A stretch of DNA of 64,000 nucleotides. Origin: Typhlomys cinereus. Taxonomy: Eukaryota; Chordata; Mammalia; Rodentia; Platacanthomyidae. Under the pieces are notes generated by a model. It made no database searches. It saw only the letters and a list, made by a program, of their open reading frames with translations, and was not told the DNA's origin. The stretch is from positions 1,294,904 through 1,358,903 of the forward strand of contig JALPQD010000126.1 in NCBI GenBank assembly GCA_023101885.1. Reading direction: 5' to 3'. Both the position numbers and the translations under genes were made by a program. Of the stretch, positions 1 through 11,712 are shown piece by piece (position 1 is the stretch's first letter; each line of letters begins with the position of its first letter).

Positions 1-404
1 TCTTTCAATTTCTGTGCGTTTTTCACTAAACTGACTTATTTGGCCTGGGGTTTTGGGGGTAGGCGGAGACGGAGCTTACCTAGGTTGAGGTGAGTCCCGG
101 CTGGACCCAGCGTCCAGGGCGGCGGAGTGGAGGGAGTGGAGGGAAGGGAGGATAGGGCAGTCGGTGGGGCACTATTTAACCTGGGGGACCTGGGGGCGGG
201 GCCGGGCGCAGAGAGGGTGTCCCCCTCCTCCCAGGCCTTCTGCGAGGCGGCTCTGGCTGGATGGTGGGAGGAGCTGGGTCCCCTGGGCGGCCTGGGGTTC
301 TCGGTGTGGTGCGTGGATGGAGCTTACCTGGGTAGCACGGTGAGGCCGGGCTGGACCGCATATGCGCGTCCCGGGAGGCGGAGTGCAGGGAAGGGAGCAA
401 GATC
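1..404 (-). promoter_or_regulatory. L1 5'UTR, monomeric promoter type (L1 body lies left of window)
   Basis: GC-rich block closely matching 28975-29359, where the same sequence sits directly upstream of an L1 ORF1 on the minus strand. Its outer edge, at the 'gggaaggga' run near 390-400, is the 5' end of the element, so the coding part must lie to the left of the window. Two related units can be read: the segment from 'ggagcttacct' through 'gtgag..ccggctgg' to 'gaaggga' occurs at about 70-150 and again at about 320-400, spaced 250 bp. Each unit is CpG-rich with a GC-box-like ggggcgggg. Tandem 5' monomers acting as promoters are known from rodent L1s. Open frames inside it are composition artefacts. 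Confidence 0.8.
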
Positions 405-420
405 ACTTTCTTGACTCTTC

Positions 421-710
421 AGCATGAGAAATTAGTAGAGTTACTAAAGGCAAAATATGTTATAGTTCATAAGCCTCACTGAAATTGTGACCCAGATGAG
501 TTTTACACTACTGTGCTAGACCATAGTCTTAATTATGAAAATTATTATTTATGTGTTTACACTATTTTCCCTTTTGATTTTAGTTTTGTGATGATTCTAA
601 GAAAAGTCATTCATTTTCTTGTTTGTATAGCTTTTATTACTATAAGCTGGGAAATGGTGATCTCCAAGTTTTCTACTTGTGTTTAAATGACAAAATTGGT
701 TCAAGAAACT
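421..710. other. AT-rich non-coding stretch
   Basis: No coding frame, RNA gene or recognisable repeat seen between the L1 5' end and the SINE that follows. Confidence 0.5.
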
Positions 711-940
711 GTGCTGAAGATGGTTCAGGGGTTAAGACTCTGCCTTGCAAGCAGAAAGTCCTGAATTTAGTTCCCAAGTCCCACATAAAAATGTCAGGCA
801 GAAATGGAGGTAATCTGCTCTTCTCATCCTAGTGGGCAGAGCCTGGGAAATCCCAGAGTGAAGCAAAAAGGAGGTAGACGTAATCCAGGATGATTCCCGA
901 AGTGACCCTTGGTCCTCCACAGGGACACACAGTGACCTCT

Positions 941-987
<47 letters not shown>

Positions 988-990
988 TCT
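711..990 (+). mobile_element. Old tRNA-derived SINE (B2 superfamily) with CA tail
   Basis: A tRNA-like head (A-box-like 'tggttcagg', then 'ggttaagactctgccttgcaa', B-box-like 'gaatttagttccc') is followed by the body 'gggcagagcctgggaaatcccagagtgaag' and a CA array at about 941-985. The same body occurs at 7062, 14.4 kb, 15.1 kb and 55.1 kb, so it is a family. It is clearly more diverged than the young SINEs at 4.1, 5.2, 22.3, 51.6, 53.3 and 63.1 kb and shares their head. Confidence 0.75.
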
Positions 991-997
991 TATGCAA

Positions 998-1122
998 AAC
1001 GAGAGAGAAAGAAAGAGAGAGAGAGAAAGAAGAAAGAAACAAAGAAACAAAGAAAGAGAAAGAAAGAAAGAAAGAGAAAGAAAGAAATAAATAGAAAGAA
1101 AGAAAGAGAAAGAAAGAAAGAC

Positions 1123-1157
<35 letters not shown>

Positions 1158-1174
1158 CAGAAAGAAAGAAAGAC

Positions 1175-1253
<79 letters not shown>

Positions 1254-1268
1254 GAAAGAAAAAAAGAA
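998..1268 (+). repeat. (GAAA)n / purine-rich microsatellite
   Basis: About 270 bp of GA and GAAA units with occasional GACA interruptions, all purine on the plus strand, directly after the CA tail of the preceding SINE. It probably grew from the A-rich end of that SINE. Frames that seem to encode long Phe/Leu/Ser or Lys/Arg/Glu runs here are artefacts. Confidence 0.95.
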
Positions 1269-1269
1269 A

Positions 1270-2640
1270 CCATAGAGATAAGTTCCTAAGTCAGTCTGGG
1301 GAAAATGAAGATATACAAATGATTTGAAAACATTTTTTATTTTGTCTCATATATGCTCGTTACAAAATGTAAATGCATTTATCTGTATACATTTATATAT
1401 CAGTACATTAAATAAATTCTAAATTTTTGTTCCCGTAGCTTCCAAACTTAGATTTATGTAAAAAATTGATATAACTTTTTCAAATACTTTTACTCACTTA
1501 ATTATGAATGCTATTTCTGTTCACTTATTTTTGAAAACAGTCTTATAAGTATTGGTTTCATTTATAGAAATATTAATAAACTTTTTAAAATATAATATGA
1601 ACTATGGTTTATTGTCATGAATAACTCTGATCTCATTTTCCTAATTCCATATTTAGTTTATTTTATCTTTGGTAAGATGTCACAAGCAAAGTATCATTTA
1701 TTCATTGTAGCTCAAGTCATATACTGTAAAATACCATTTGTGTAGATTTTAGCAGCATGTGAGAAATCAGCATACATGCATATACATTCACTTGCATGTA
1801 CACACATATATATGTATATGTCATGCATATTATTATTCACTGGGTGTACATAGCATTGTGTAGACCTGAAGACCATATCAAATATTCACAAAATGAATAC
1901 TTATTTCATAATAGTTAGAAAAATAATAGAATAATTACATATTGTGAAAATTTATTCAGTTTTTAAGTTCCCAAAATACCAATAGTATGACCTCTTAAGG
2001 AAAAAAAATGTTAATAAAAGAAAAAAATGAAATTAGTATAATCAGATATCCTAAATCTTCCTTCTTCCATCCACAATCTTTTGCAGAATGTGAAAGCTGA
2101 AATAAAGTCTTTCTATATAACCCATAAGATGCACAGGTGTCTATGATAACACAAAGTAATAGGAGCTGACAAAATACAGCTTAGCAGAACTATAAAAGGA
2201 AATATCTCAGACACTGAAAAAAATGTTTCCTCATTTATTTTAGAAGAAAAAGTTGCTGAGCATCTTCACATTTTATTGTGTACCAATTCTTGCTCTTTTC
2301 ATTCCATTTTGCACAGTACATTGGACAAATTTGAGCTTGAATGAAACCATTTATAAAGCTGGCCATTTTAGAAATGGGCTAAATAGAGATAAAAGGCTTA
2401 TATTACTCACCCGTCATCAATGCACAACTCTGAAATCCTTTAAATCTTTTCGTAGTTCCAGGAGTAATGCTCAAATTAGTTGAGGCTCAATAGAAAAATG
2501 TTTCTGACTGCTGAATGAAAAACTTTAGTTTGAGAATATCTCAGTAGTGTAGTGCTCTACTACACAAAAATTTAATTAAGTCTTCATCCAACTGACTTCA
2601 GTAAGGCTGAATAACATTGGTGTATCAAAAGATAGGGTCA
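1270..2640. other. AT-rich unassigned DNA
   Basis: No gene, tRNA or confident repeat recognised. A short open frame at 2253-2483 has no family features and is probably chance. Confidence 0.45.
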
Positions 2641-4087
2641 AAATGATAGAGAATCAACCAGTCAAAAAGTTGGTTCTTTGAAAAAAATCAATAAGATTGA
2701 TATACCCCTAGCTAAATTAACCAAAAACAAGAGAGAAAAAATACAAATTAACAAAATTAGAAATGAAAATGAAGTTATCACTATGGATACCCAAGAAATT
2801 CAGATTATTATAACATCATATTTCAAAAACTTATACTCTGTGAAATTTGACAACATAAAAGAAATGGATGAATTCCTAGATAAATAAAACTTACCTAAAT
2901 TGAATCAGGAAGTTGTGAATTATTTAAACAGTCCTATAACATATGAGCAAATCAATGAAGTAACCTCGAATCTTCCCACCAAGAAATGTCCTGGACCAGA
3001 TGGATTCAGCACAGAGTTCTACCAGACATTTAAGGAGTTAATAACACCAATACTCCTTAAACTGTTCCATCAAATAGCAAAGGAAGGAACACTACCAGAT
3101 TCTTTCTATAAAGTTAATATCGTCTTAATCACAAAACCTAATAAAGATACACTTAAAAAAGAAAACTATAGGACAATCTCTTTGATGAACACAGATGCAA
3201 AGATTCTCAACAAAGTCTTAGCAAATCGGATTAATAAATATATCAAAAAGATCATTTACGGGGATCAAGTAGGCTTTATCCCAGGCACACAAAGTTTGTT
3301 CAACATACAAATGAATAAATGTAATCCACCATATAAACCAGTCTAAAATCCAAGACCACATGATACTCTCAATAGATGCAGAAAAGGCTTTTGATAAGAT
3401 CCAACAGACTTTTATGATCAAAACCCTAGAGACAGTTGGAATGGAAGGAACCTTTGTCAATATAATAAAAGCTGTCTACAACAAGACCACAGCAAGGATT
3501 ATACTCAATGGGGAAAAACTCGAAGCATTTCCACTTCGATTAGGAACTAGACAAGGCTGTCCACTTTCACCACTTCTCTTCAATATTGTACTTGACGTCT
3601 TAGCTGAAGCCATAAGACAAGAAAGGGACATAAGAGGGATTCAAATTGGCAAGGAAGAAGTTAAGTCTTGTCTATTTGCTGATGACATGATTTTATATCT
3701 GTGTGATCCCAAAAACTCCACTAGGAAACTCCTGGAACTAATACAGAAGTTCAGAAGAATGGCAAAATACAAAATATACATGCAAAAATCAGTGGCCTTC
3801 CTGTATGCACAGAATGAAAGATGTGAAAAAGCCCTGAGAAAAACAATCCCATTTACTATAGCCCCTAAAAAAATGAAATACCTTGGTATAAACCTAACCA
3901 AGGAAGTAAGTGACCTTTACAATGAAAACTTTAACTCCCTAAAGAAAGAAATTACAGAAGACACTAGAAGGTGGAAAGACCTGCCATGTTCCTGGATTGG
4001 CAAAGTCAATATCATAAAAATGAACATCCTACCAAAGGCAATATACAGATTCAATGCTATACCAATTAAAATCCCAAAGCAATTCTT

Positions 4088-4140
4088 TTTTTTTTTAATT
4101 TTTTTATTATTATTAATTCAACTGTGTGCATATGCGCGCG

Positions 4141-4182
<42 letters not shown>

Positions 4183-4384
4183 ACCACGGACGAATTCGCG
4201 AACCACCATGGACGCCTCCACCTCCTTCTGCCCCGGGATTCACAGGCTCCGCCCTACCAGGACCAGAAGCGCAGCCCCCCCCCCCTGCTTCGGCCTGGCG
4301 TCTATACGTGGGATCTGGGATCCGAACTCAGGACCTTCCGCCTGCAAGGCGGAGGCTTAACCCCTGAGCCACCTCTCCAGCCCC
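4088..4384 (-). mobile_element. Young B2-superfamily SINE (minus)
   Basis: On the minus strand it starts ggggctggagaggtggctcag (tRNA A box), then carries the B box around 'cctgagttcggatcc', a GC-rich body, a CA-rich tail and an A-rich end. It is flanked by a duplication of the L1 target, 'caaagcaattcttt' (about 4074-4087) versus 'caaatcaattcttt' (about 4385-4398), with one mismatch. Pol III transcription from the internal A/B boxes is the known mode for this superfamily. Confidence 0.93.
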
Positions 4385-5168
4385 CAAATCAATTCTTTAA
4401 ACAAGTTGACCAAACAATCTCAACATATGGAGGCACAAAAGACACAGGATAGCAAAAATAATCTTGAGTAACAAAAACACTGCTGGAGGTATCTCCATAC
4501 TAAACCTTAGTCTATATTACAAATCCATAGTTATAAAAACAGCCTGGTACTGGCCTCAAAATAGGCACATAGATCAATTGATAAGGGTTGAAGACCCGCA
4601 TATAACCCCACACAATTACAGCCATTTGATCTTTGACAAAAGAGCCCAAAAAATCCAATGGAAAAAGACCAGTATCTTCAACAAATGGTGCTGGAAAAAC
4701 TGGATCTTCACATGCAGAAGATTAAAACTGGACGTGTACTTGTCATCATGTACAAGACTTAATTCCAAATGGATCAAGGACCTCAATATAAGGCCAGAGA
4801 CTACAAAAACCTTAGTTGAAAGGGTGGGGAACTCCCTAGAGCTGATTGGACTACGCCAACAGTTCCTAATCGGAAATCAAATAGCACAGTCAATACAACC
4901 AATACTGAACAGATGGGATCTTATGAAATTAAAGAGCTTCTGTTCAGATAAAGGGATTGTAACTCGAGCACAAAGGCAACCCACAGAATGGGAGAAAATC
5001 TTCACTAACCATACATCTGATAGAGCTCTATTATCCAGAGTGCACAAAGAACTTAGAAAACTAAACACCAAGGAAACAAATGGGCCAATTAAAAAATGGG
5101 CCCTGGAATTTAAAAGAAACTTTACCAGGGATGAAATTAAAATGTCTAACAAATATCTTAAAAATGCT

Positions 5169-5452
5169 GGGGCTGGAGAGGTGGCTCAGGGGTTAAGCCT
5201 CTGCCTTGCAGGCGGATGGTCCTGAGTTCGGATCCTAGACCCCACGTATAGACACCGGGCGGAAGCCGGGGCGGCCTGCGCTTCTGGTCCTGGTAGGGCG
5301 GAGCCTGTGAATCCCGGGGCAGAAGGAGGTGGAGGCGGTCCATGGTGGTTCGCGAATTCGTCCGTGGTTCTACATACATACACATACATACACGCACATA
5401 CATACACACGTGTGCGCACACACGCACAATTGAATAAATAATAAAAAAAAAT
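5169..5452 (+). mobile_element. Young B2-superfamily SINE (plus)
   Basis: Same family as 4088-4384, with many CpGs still present, which suggests recent insertion. A perfect 11-bp target duplication 'ttaaaaatgct' lies at 5158-5168 and 5453-5463. Inserted in the C-terminal part of the L1 ORF2. Confidence 0.95.
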
Positions 5453-6889
5453 TTAAAAATGCTCCATATCGTTAGCCATCAGGGAAATGCAAATCAAAAC
5501 CTCCCTGAGATATCATCTCACCCCGGTCAGGATGGGAAAAATACAAAATGCGAACAACTCCAAATGCTGGAGAGGATGTGGAGAGAGGGGAACTCTCCTA
5601 CATTGCTGGTGGGAATACAGGCTCATACAACCGCTGTGGTGAGTCTTTTGGTGATTCTTAAAGAAGTTAAAGATTGAAATGCCATATGACCCAGTTATTC
5701 CACTTTTGGGAATAACCCCCCATATAGCAAATATTCACCTTGATGGAACAAGCACGGCCATGTTCATAGCAGCACTGTTTACAATAGCAAAGTCATGGAA
5801 TCAACCCAAATATCCAACAGTTGATGAGTGGATAATGAAAATATGGTACATTTATACAATGGAATCCTACTCCGCCATCAAAAAATGATGAATTAATGCA
5901 ATTTGCTGGGAAATGGATGAAATTAGAAAGAATTATATTGAGTGAAGTATCCCAGACACAGAAAATTAAGTACCATATGTACTCCCTAATAGGTGGATCC
6001 TAGTACCAAACCCACTTAGAGACACACTCAAAGATAAATCTCTGTAATACCTACAGTAATTGCAAAGATTATAAACAGGAGAGAAGTGTAAGTAGTGCCC
6101 TGCCAGAAACAAAGAGAGAAGGGATAATGCTACAGCAGAGATAATAGGCCACCATCAAGGACTGCATGTCAGTAATGAGACATCTGGTTAAGCTCACAGA
6201 CTTTCCTTCCTGGTCACTTGCAACTGACAGGGTATGATCTTACCAGAACGGGAGGGCATAGTCTGGCAGCTAGAAGGTAACCATTTTGTAATGGGAGACT
6301 GACACATCCCTCACCACAGTCTCCTACTCTTATTCCATCTACCTTTGAATCTATCCTCATAATAAGACTCTATTTTAACAGCTTTTTATCTCTGGCCAGG
6401 GGGTGATATCCAATACCCATCAGGATGGCGCCAAGGTCATTGCAGGAGCAGCAAAACTGAAAAAAAATCAACAAACCATAATTCAGAACATCAGAGACTC
6501 TATATCAACCATCTGGAATCAGGCCTGCCTAGTCTGTCCCCATCCTGAAGCTCAGGGAAATATGCGGAAGAGGGGGCTGTAAGATTATAAGAGCACAAGG
6601 ATGGCAGGAGTCAAGATATGCAAGATACTCCACACAAGTTAGGGCAGAAGCAATTGTAATAGGACTATGCGTGATCTGCGCAATGACCAACTTATCATTG
6701 ACCCCTTAAAGTCTAGCATGGACTAAAGGCACTAGGATCCTTAGAAGCAAGGGATTAACAGTCACAATAGTGTTCGTATACTTAAGGGGAACACAAGAAA
6801 GAGTTCTAGGAAATGCCACTGAGTCCTTACACCTCATCAGAAATGAGGACCCAGAGGAAATTTTTATATACACATTAAAGGATGGTTCA

Positions 6890-7005
6890 GAGATGGGGGG
6901 AGGGGGCACGGGGAGAAAGGGAGGGAGGGGGGAAAGGAAAGGGGAAAGGGGATAGGGAGGAGGGAGGTGCAGGGAGGGGTGGAGGGAGGGAGGGGAAAGG
7001 GATAC
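6890..7005 (+). repeat. G-rich polypurine tract in L1 3'UTR
   Basis: Runs of 3-6 G separated by A or GA blocks, located shortly before the L1 3' end. The same tract recurs at 16.4, 17.5, 56.4 kb and as pyrimidine runs in the minus-strand copies (20.7 and 23.05 kb). Such tracts are a known L1 3'UTR trait with quadruplex potential. Confidence 0.85.
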
Positions 7006-7061
7006 CTATTACGTTTGTATAAGCAGAAAAATAAAAAAAAATTTTAAAAAAAGCTTACGTC

Positions 7062-7311
7062 AGGTTGGACAGATGGTTTGGAGGTTAAGACTCTGCCTCC
7101 AAAGCAGAAGGACCTGAGTTCAGATCCTGGATCCCATATAAAAACTCCAGCATGGTAAATCCCAAAGTAAAGGAAAAAGAAGGTAGAAGCAATCCACGAT
7201 GATGCCCAAAGTCCCTTACAAGGACACACAATGTCCTCTGATACACACACACATACATACACACAAACGCACACACACACACATACACACACACACACAT
7301 AAATAAATAAA
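7062..7311 (+). mobile_element. Old tRNA-derived SINE with CA tail
   Basis: Same old family as 711-990: 'gaggttaagactctgcc', 'cctgagttcagatcc' (B-box region), 'tcccaaagtaaagg', then CA/CATA repeats and an AATAAATAAAAT end. It lies immediately after the L1 A-rich end. Confidence 0.78.
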
Positions 7312-9505
7312 ATTATATATATTTAAAGCTATGGTCATATGCAACATAGGTCCAGACTAAATGAAAGAGTCTATATTAAGACGTCCCACACCTTTCTGAG
7401 ATGCTGCTGAGTATTAGATTATGAGTGGGGAGGGAATGGGCTAGTTCTTAAGTTAAGCAAATGAAGTGTAAGATTTTGAGAGACTAAGCCAGGAATTACA
7501 TGAAGAATTACTGAGAAGATTTCAGAGGTCATGTAATTTTGGGAAGAGTCTTGAATCTGGGCTTATAGAAAAGATCTTCATGAACATGCTATATCATCAG
7601 CTAATATGCCAGAAAGGAAATGCCCAAGAATTAAGGAACTGAATAAAAAAGAAAGGTAAGAAGACTAACAAAGCTTAGAAACAAGAGTTGATAAGATTTT
7701 TATCAGTTAACAAGAAGAGGAAGATAATATAATTAAAAGCCTCTAAAAGCCTCTATCATATCTACCATTCTATTAAAAAAGTTACTATACTTTGAAGGAA
7801 GTAAGAAAAAGTATTGAGATGATATTCATGAAATCTATGGCAAAGACTTCAAGTAAGTACAATTTAAACATTCAGTATCAACAGAAGAACATGATGTGGA
7901 TTAAGTAAAATCATGTTCAGATGAATGAATAATATTCAAATGATTTTTTCCACTTAGATATTGCTAGGAAAATACTATGAAGTTTAGTAGGCAACTGCCA
8001 GGTTTTGATGATCTGTAGAATACCATTCTCAGAAATAATTATCCCAAATTTGCAGATTAAAATGCATCTAAAACAGTTACAGTTTTGATTGAAATGAATT
8101 TTATTACAAATATGTCTTCCTAGGTATGTACCTTGGTTGTTTTGATTGGAATCCAGTCATAATTATTAATATAGTACATTATTAAGAGTATGCTCTGTCT
8201 AATTTTAATCATAATAAATTTCTTCTCTTAATTAAACTTTTGTGAAACTTGCTTATTTCTGCATCTAAGTTGTTGTTATCTACTATTTATTGAGTATAAT
8301 ATTGGGTGTTAAGGGAATCACAGTGTTAGATCACCTTATCATAAAGCTAAAATTGAATAAAAAGTTAAAGTTGAATATTTTTTACAAGCAGTAAACCATA
8401 AAATAGTCCAAACTCAGCAAATGGAATATTACCAGTTGTAAAATATAGCAAGAATAAAAGAGAACATGTGTGTTGAGACTTTATAGGGAAAATGTTATTA
8501 TATAAGATATTTCAGTAATCATCAGCCACAGTAAAAAACACTTAAGGGTCCATCAGCACCTGGAAAATTTTAGTAATTCAGGATTGCAAATTTGAAGATA
8601 CACTACATTTGGTATAAAAATACGTATTTATATGCTTTGTGAATAAATACATTTACTATATGGAGAAATATTTGTCCATATTCTTTGGGCTTTTAATGTG
8701 ATATGCAATCCTTACACAGACTTATTTACCTTTAACTTTCAGTGATATCCTTCATCGATAACACTGAAGGATATTAAAACTAGAATGCCAATGAAGAACT
8801 AGTAATTTAATATAGTAGTATATGAAATAAAAGATTTCATGCAATGTGCTTAACTTTGTCATTCTAACCACTCTTTCCCTGAGCTATATCTCAATTTTAT
8901 TTAGGGGCAGAAGAAAAATGACATCTGATTAACACTTTTCTTAATGAAGTTCCATCAAGATTTTCATATTTAACAAACTTTCATTAGTTACTATGCAATT
9001 TAAATTTACTCATATTTAGCATTATTCTACTTGCTTAGCATGAAGCTCGAAAATGAGAACCATTCCAAGTTGTTGCAGTCATTGATATCGTGTTCTGAGG
9101 TGAACAAGAAGATAGCAATAAAATAAATAGAGACAATAGTTTTTGACTTAAGAATTACACTGAATTTAAACGCATTTTAATTTGCATTAGTAGTAACAAA
9201 AGAGCTAGTTTTTTGCTTCAGCAAAAAGCATTACTCTTGAATGCTAATAAAATAGTGGGCTAGTTATAGGCTCTGTATTTAGAAAATGGTACTCCAAGTG
9301 GAGGGAACTGACATGAAAGGATATAAGAAGGAACTAGGGTCAATTTAAGGAACAGAAGAGGTCAATGTGGCTAAAGCTCAGGGCAAGAGTCAAGGAATGA
9401 AAATGAAAGAGAATAAAAAGATGGATAGACAGATATCAGAATTATAAAAATATGTCGAGTTTTTAAAAGTACTATACTTGGGCAGGAAGTGAATTAGTGC
9501 AGGTT
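7312..9505. other. AT-rich unassigned DNA
   Basis: About 2.2 kb without a supported gene or a repeat I can name. Short frames only. Confidence 0.4.
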
Positions 9506-9990
9506 GCTATAAAGGAATGAACTCTAGACATGAGCTGCCAAATGTAAAGTTAATTTTATTTGTTGGCCAGAGGTACACAGAAGCTACGTGTCCCCAATTG
9601 TACTAGTGAGTTATTTCTCAAAACAGGCTTTTATGCAGAAAAAAAACACATTCTGGTTTGGGGGAATACCTTTGGATAATTATCTGCTTCTTAAGCCAAG
9701 GGGAACATACAGAAGCCAAGATAAGCAGCTAAATGTCACCAGAATTATCTGGTGTTTGCCAAGGGCATTTCTGGGATCAACCAACATACCAAAAATCTTT
9801 AGATATCCAACACCTCTTGTCCTAAATGTCCAAGTTGAAATTTTACATCTATGCCTTCTGGGGTGAGTCTATTTACAAGATGGATTCCCTTTTGTCGATA
9901 GACTTGATAGAATCAACAATAGAACATGGGCAATATTACCCGCCCCCCAACCCCTCCCAGTCATACCTGCAAAAAACAAAACAAAACAAA
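9506..9990 (-). mobile_element. LTR, family shared with 20225-20627
   Basis: On the minus strand it shows 'gcaaacaccaga', later a TATA-like 'gcataaaagcctg' and a polyadenylation-like AATAAA toward its end, in the order expected of U3-R-U5. The plus-strand block at 20225-20627 has the same succession ('agcaaacaccagatg', 'ttatctg', 'ttggctta', 'tgtataaacac', 'aataaat'). Boundaries are approximate and the ERV class is not assigned. Confidence 0.6.
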
Positions 9991-10342
9991 GTTCTGACTT
10001 CTTTTACTCTGGCTCCATTTTCTCTATTTTTGACCTTTTCTTTTGGGATCAAATTTCCTAATACATAAAGCTCAAGCTAACCTCTATCATCTGGTCCTCC
10101 TCTGCCTCAGTCTCCTGATTATTAAAGTTATCACATTCACTGAAAAGGTAGGTTTCTTTTAGAAATTTGTAAAAAAAAAGGAATATTATAATTTTGTTTT
10201 AATTTCTTTTAACATTATGTCTATAACTTTAACTGTTGTGTTGCATATGCAGTGTTATGGGGCTTGATCTCCTGGCCGTGCTCACCAAACTGTTGCGTGT
10301 TCTCTCTGGAGTCTTTCATGTCCAGGTTCCTGTGTTTGGGAA

Positions 10343-10932
10343 TGAAGTTTGAAACCAGAATACATATAGAGGATTAAGGCAGAGTTTATTAGAGGAAAGA
10401 ACAGAACTCAAAAACATGAATCCATGAGGCATAAGGGAGCCACCAAGAACTCATAGACTCTCCAGGCATAGAATCCATGAGGGCAAAGGAAGCTAGAAAA
10501 GGAACTCACAGACTCTAGACATGGAATCCCATGAGGGACTCCTGACACAGAGTCTACAAGGTGCAAGAAAGCCAAAGATGGCCGCCAGGGTCAGAGTTAT
10601 TTATACTTTAAGTAGGTAGAGGGGCAATTTTTACTCATTAGCTAGCTCTAGTTTCTGCAAACCTGATTGGAGGTTTTGGTCTTCTACATCCCAATGGTCT
10701 GTTCATATTGGGGCCCAATGCAATTGATCTTGTTCCTGACTTGAGGACTGGATTTATCTAGAATGGAGAACTAAATTCCATATCATTTCATAAATAAGGG
10801 ATTGGGGCAAGGTACTTCCTTTATCTCTGTGAAGGATTGGAGTCAGTTCCTCTAGATTAATAGGGTGTGTTCATTCAGGGTAATCCCAGTCCTGAGGATG
10901 ACCTTTGAAGACCTTCAAAGACCATCCCAGCA
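10343..10932 (-). mobile_element. LTR (copy 1 of a roughly 585-bp family)
   Basis: Boundaries come from comparison with 12097-12676: both begin 'tgaag(t/a)ttga' and end '(g/a)ca' on the plus strand, giving TG...CA LTR ends when read on the minus strand. On the minus strand there is a CCAAT motif, a TATA-like 'tataaata' and an AATAAA before the 3' end. No matching target duplication was seen, and no PBS lies next to it. Confidence 0.72.
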
Positions 10933-11712
10933 CTGCTGCTCTAAAACTACCTAAGTGTGGCATGGCTACATTTTAGCTTTGTTGTTCAGAATTATGATGA
11001 AAAACAGCAAGGGATGAGGCAGAAGGAAATAAAAGATAAAAGGATTTTTGGAAAACATAAAGGAAAGCTTAAGAGAACTGAGACAGTAAAATGACAGAGA
11101 TGAACAGTATTAGCCTGCTATTCATTTGGACAATAGAAGAGATTTCACCCTGATATCAAGATATTCCAGGAAGGCTCCCACCCATAAGAATGCAAATTTA
11201 TTTCCAAGCAAATAGCTGGAGGTCAAAGTTCCAAAGGAATGTTCACATTGAAGGGTAGAAACAAAACCCTTTGAAACTGAGATGATAATTTCAACAGGAG
11301 GCTTATATGCTGAATTTGGAGCTGCAGGGCTTGGAGTTTGATGGCTGGGTTTTGAACTTGTTGTCCATTGATCTTTCATGAATATATCCCCCTTACTCCT
11401 TTTTTGGGATGGGAATTTTTTTTCTGTGCTGTTATATTTTGAAGGTATGTAAGTTACCTTATGTTTTTATAGGTTTTGAACTTTTGAACTGTATTGGGAC
11501 TGATGGAGTATAGGAACTTTTAAAATTGGACTGAATGTGGTTTGCACGAAGAGGTAGCCATGAGCCTATGAGGATCAAGAGGTGGAGTGTGATGATTTGA
11601 GTGTGAGCTGTCTTTCACAGATTCATATTTTTACATCCCAATATGATGTAATGTTTGAGAAGGTCATGATGTTGTGGGGTTTTTATGTCCAGGTTCTTAT
11701 GTTCAGGAATTT
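10933..11712 (+). mobile_element. ERVL-MaLR internal region, 3' part (degenerate)
   Basis: Aligns in order with the internal region of the complete MaLR at 35895-37382: 'catggctac...', 'gaggcagaa', 'ggctcccacccataa(g/a)aatacaaa', 'cttggagtttg', 'ggaattggaatg'-like text, then the leader to the LTR. It has no coding capacity. The left side is cut by the LTR at 10343-10932. The last part (about 11590-11712) resembles a partial LTR start, so this end may be rearranged. Confidence 0.65.

Larger units (their letters stand above)
2641..5890 (+). pseudogene. L1 ORF2 remnant: reverse transcriptase and C-terminal domain
   Basis: ORF2 of an L1 encodes the endonuclease/reverse transcriptase that performs target-primed reverse transcription. 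This copy lacks the endonuclease. RT landmarks are readable: [11 protein letters not shown] near 3369, [12 protein letters not shown] near 3550, and the catalytic FADD at 3675-3686. The C-terminal domain is seen from about 4464 and again after 5463. It is dead: a stop at about 2885, a frame change near 3346, further breaks after 5225, and two SINE insertions. The frame is open over 3360 to about 4085, which holds most of the RT palm. Confidence 0.92.
2641..7050 (+). mobile_element. 5'-truncated L1 with two SINE insertions
   Basis: LINE-1 fragment starting inside ORF2, a little upstream of the reverse transcriptase domain. It runs through the ORF2 C-terminus (to about 5890), a roughly 1.1-kb 3'UTR with a G-rich purine tract (6895-7000), and an A-rich end at 7030-7050. 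The same order appears inverted in L1-A and L1-B. SINEs interrupt it at about 4088-4384 (minus) and 5169-5452 (plus), each with clear target duplications, so both arrived later. A convincing target duplication for the L1 itself was not found. Confidence 0.93.

Noticed and set aside
127..414. Open frames of 76-95 codons in the GC-rich block at the left edge
   Set aside because: The block is an L1 5'UTR repeated at 29.0-29.4 kb; the frames arise from GC-rich composition and are not conserved between the two copies.
824..1273. 149-codon minus-strand frame with Phe/Leu/Ser runs
   Set aside because: Pure translation of the GAAA/CA microsatellites.
4124..4452. Similar 70-110 codon frames at 4.1, 5.2, 22.4, 51.7, 53.4 and 63.2 kb (RTTDEFANHHG-like text)
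   Set aside because: They recur only because the same non-coding young SINE recurs; the frame varies between copies and the element is Pol III-type.
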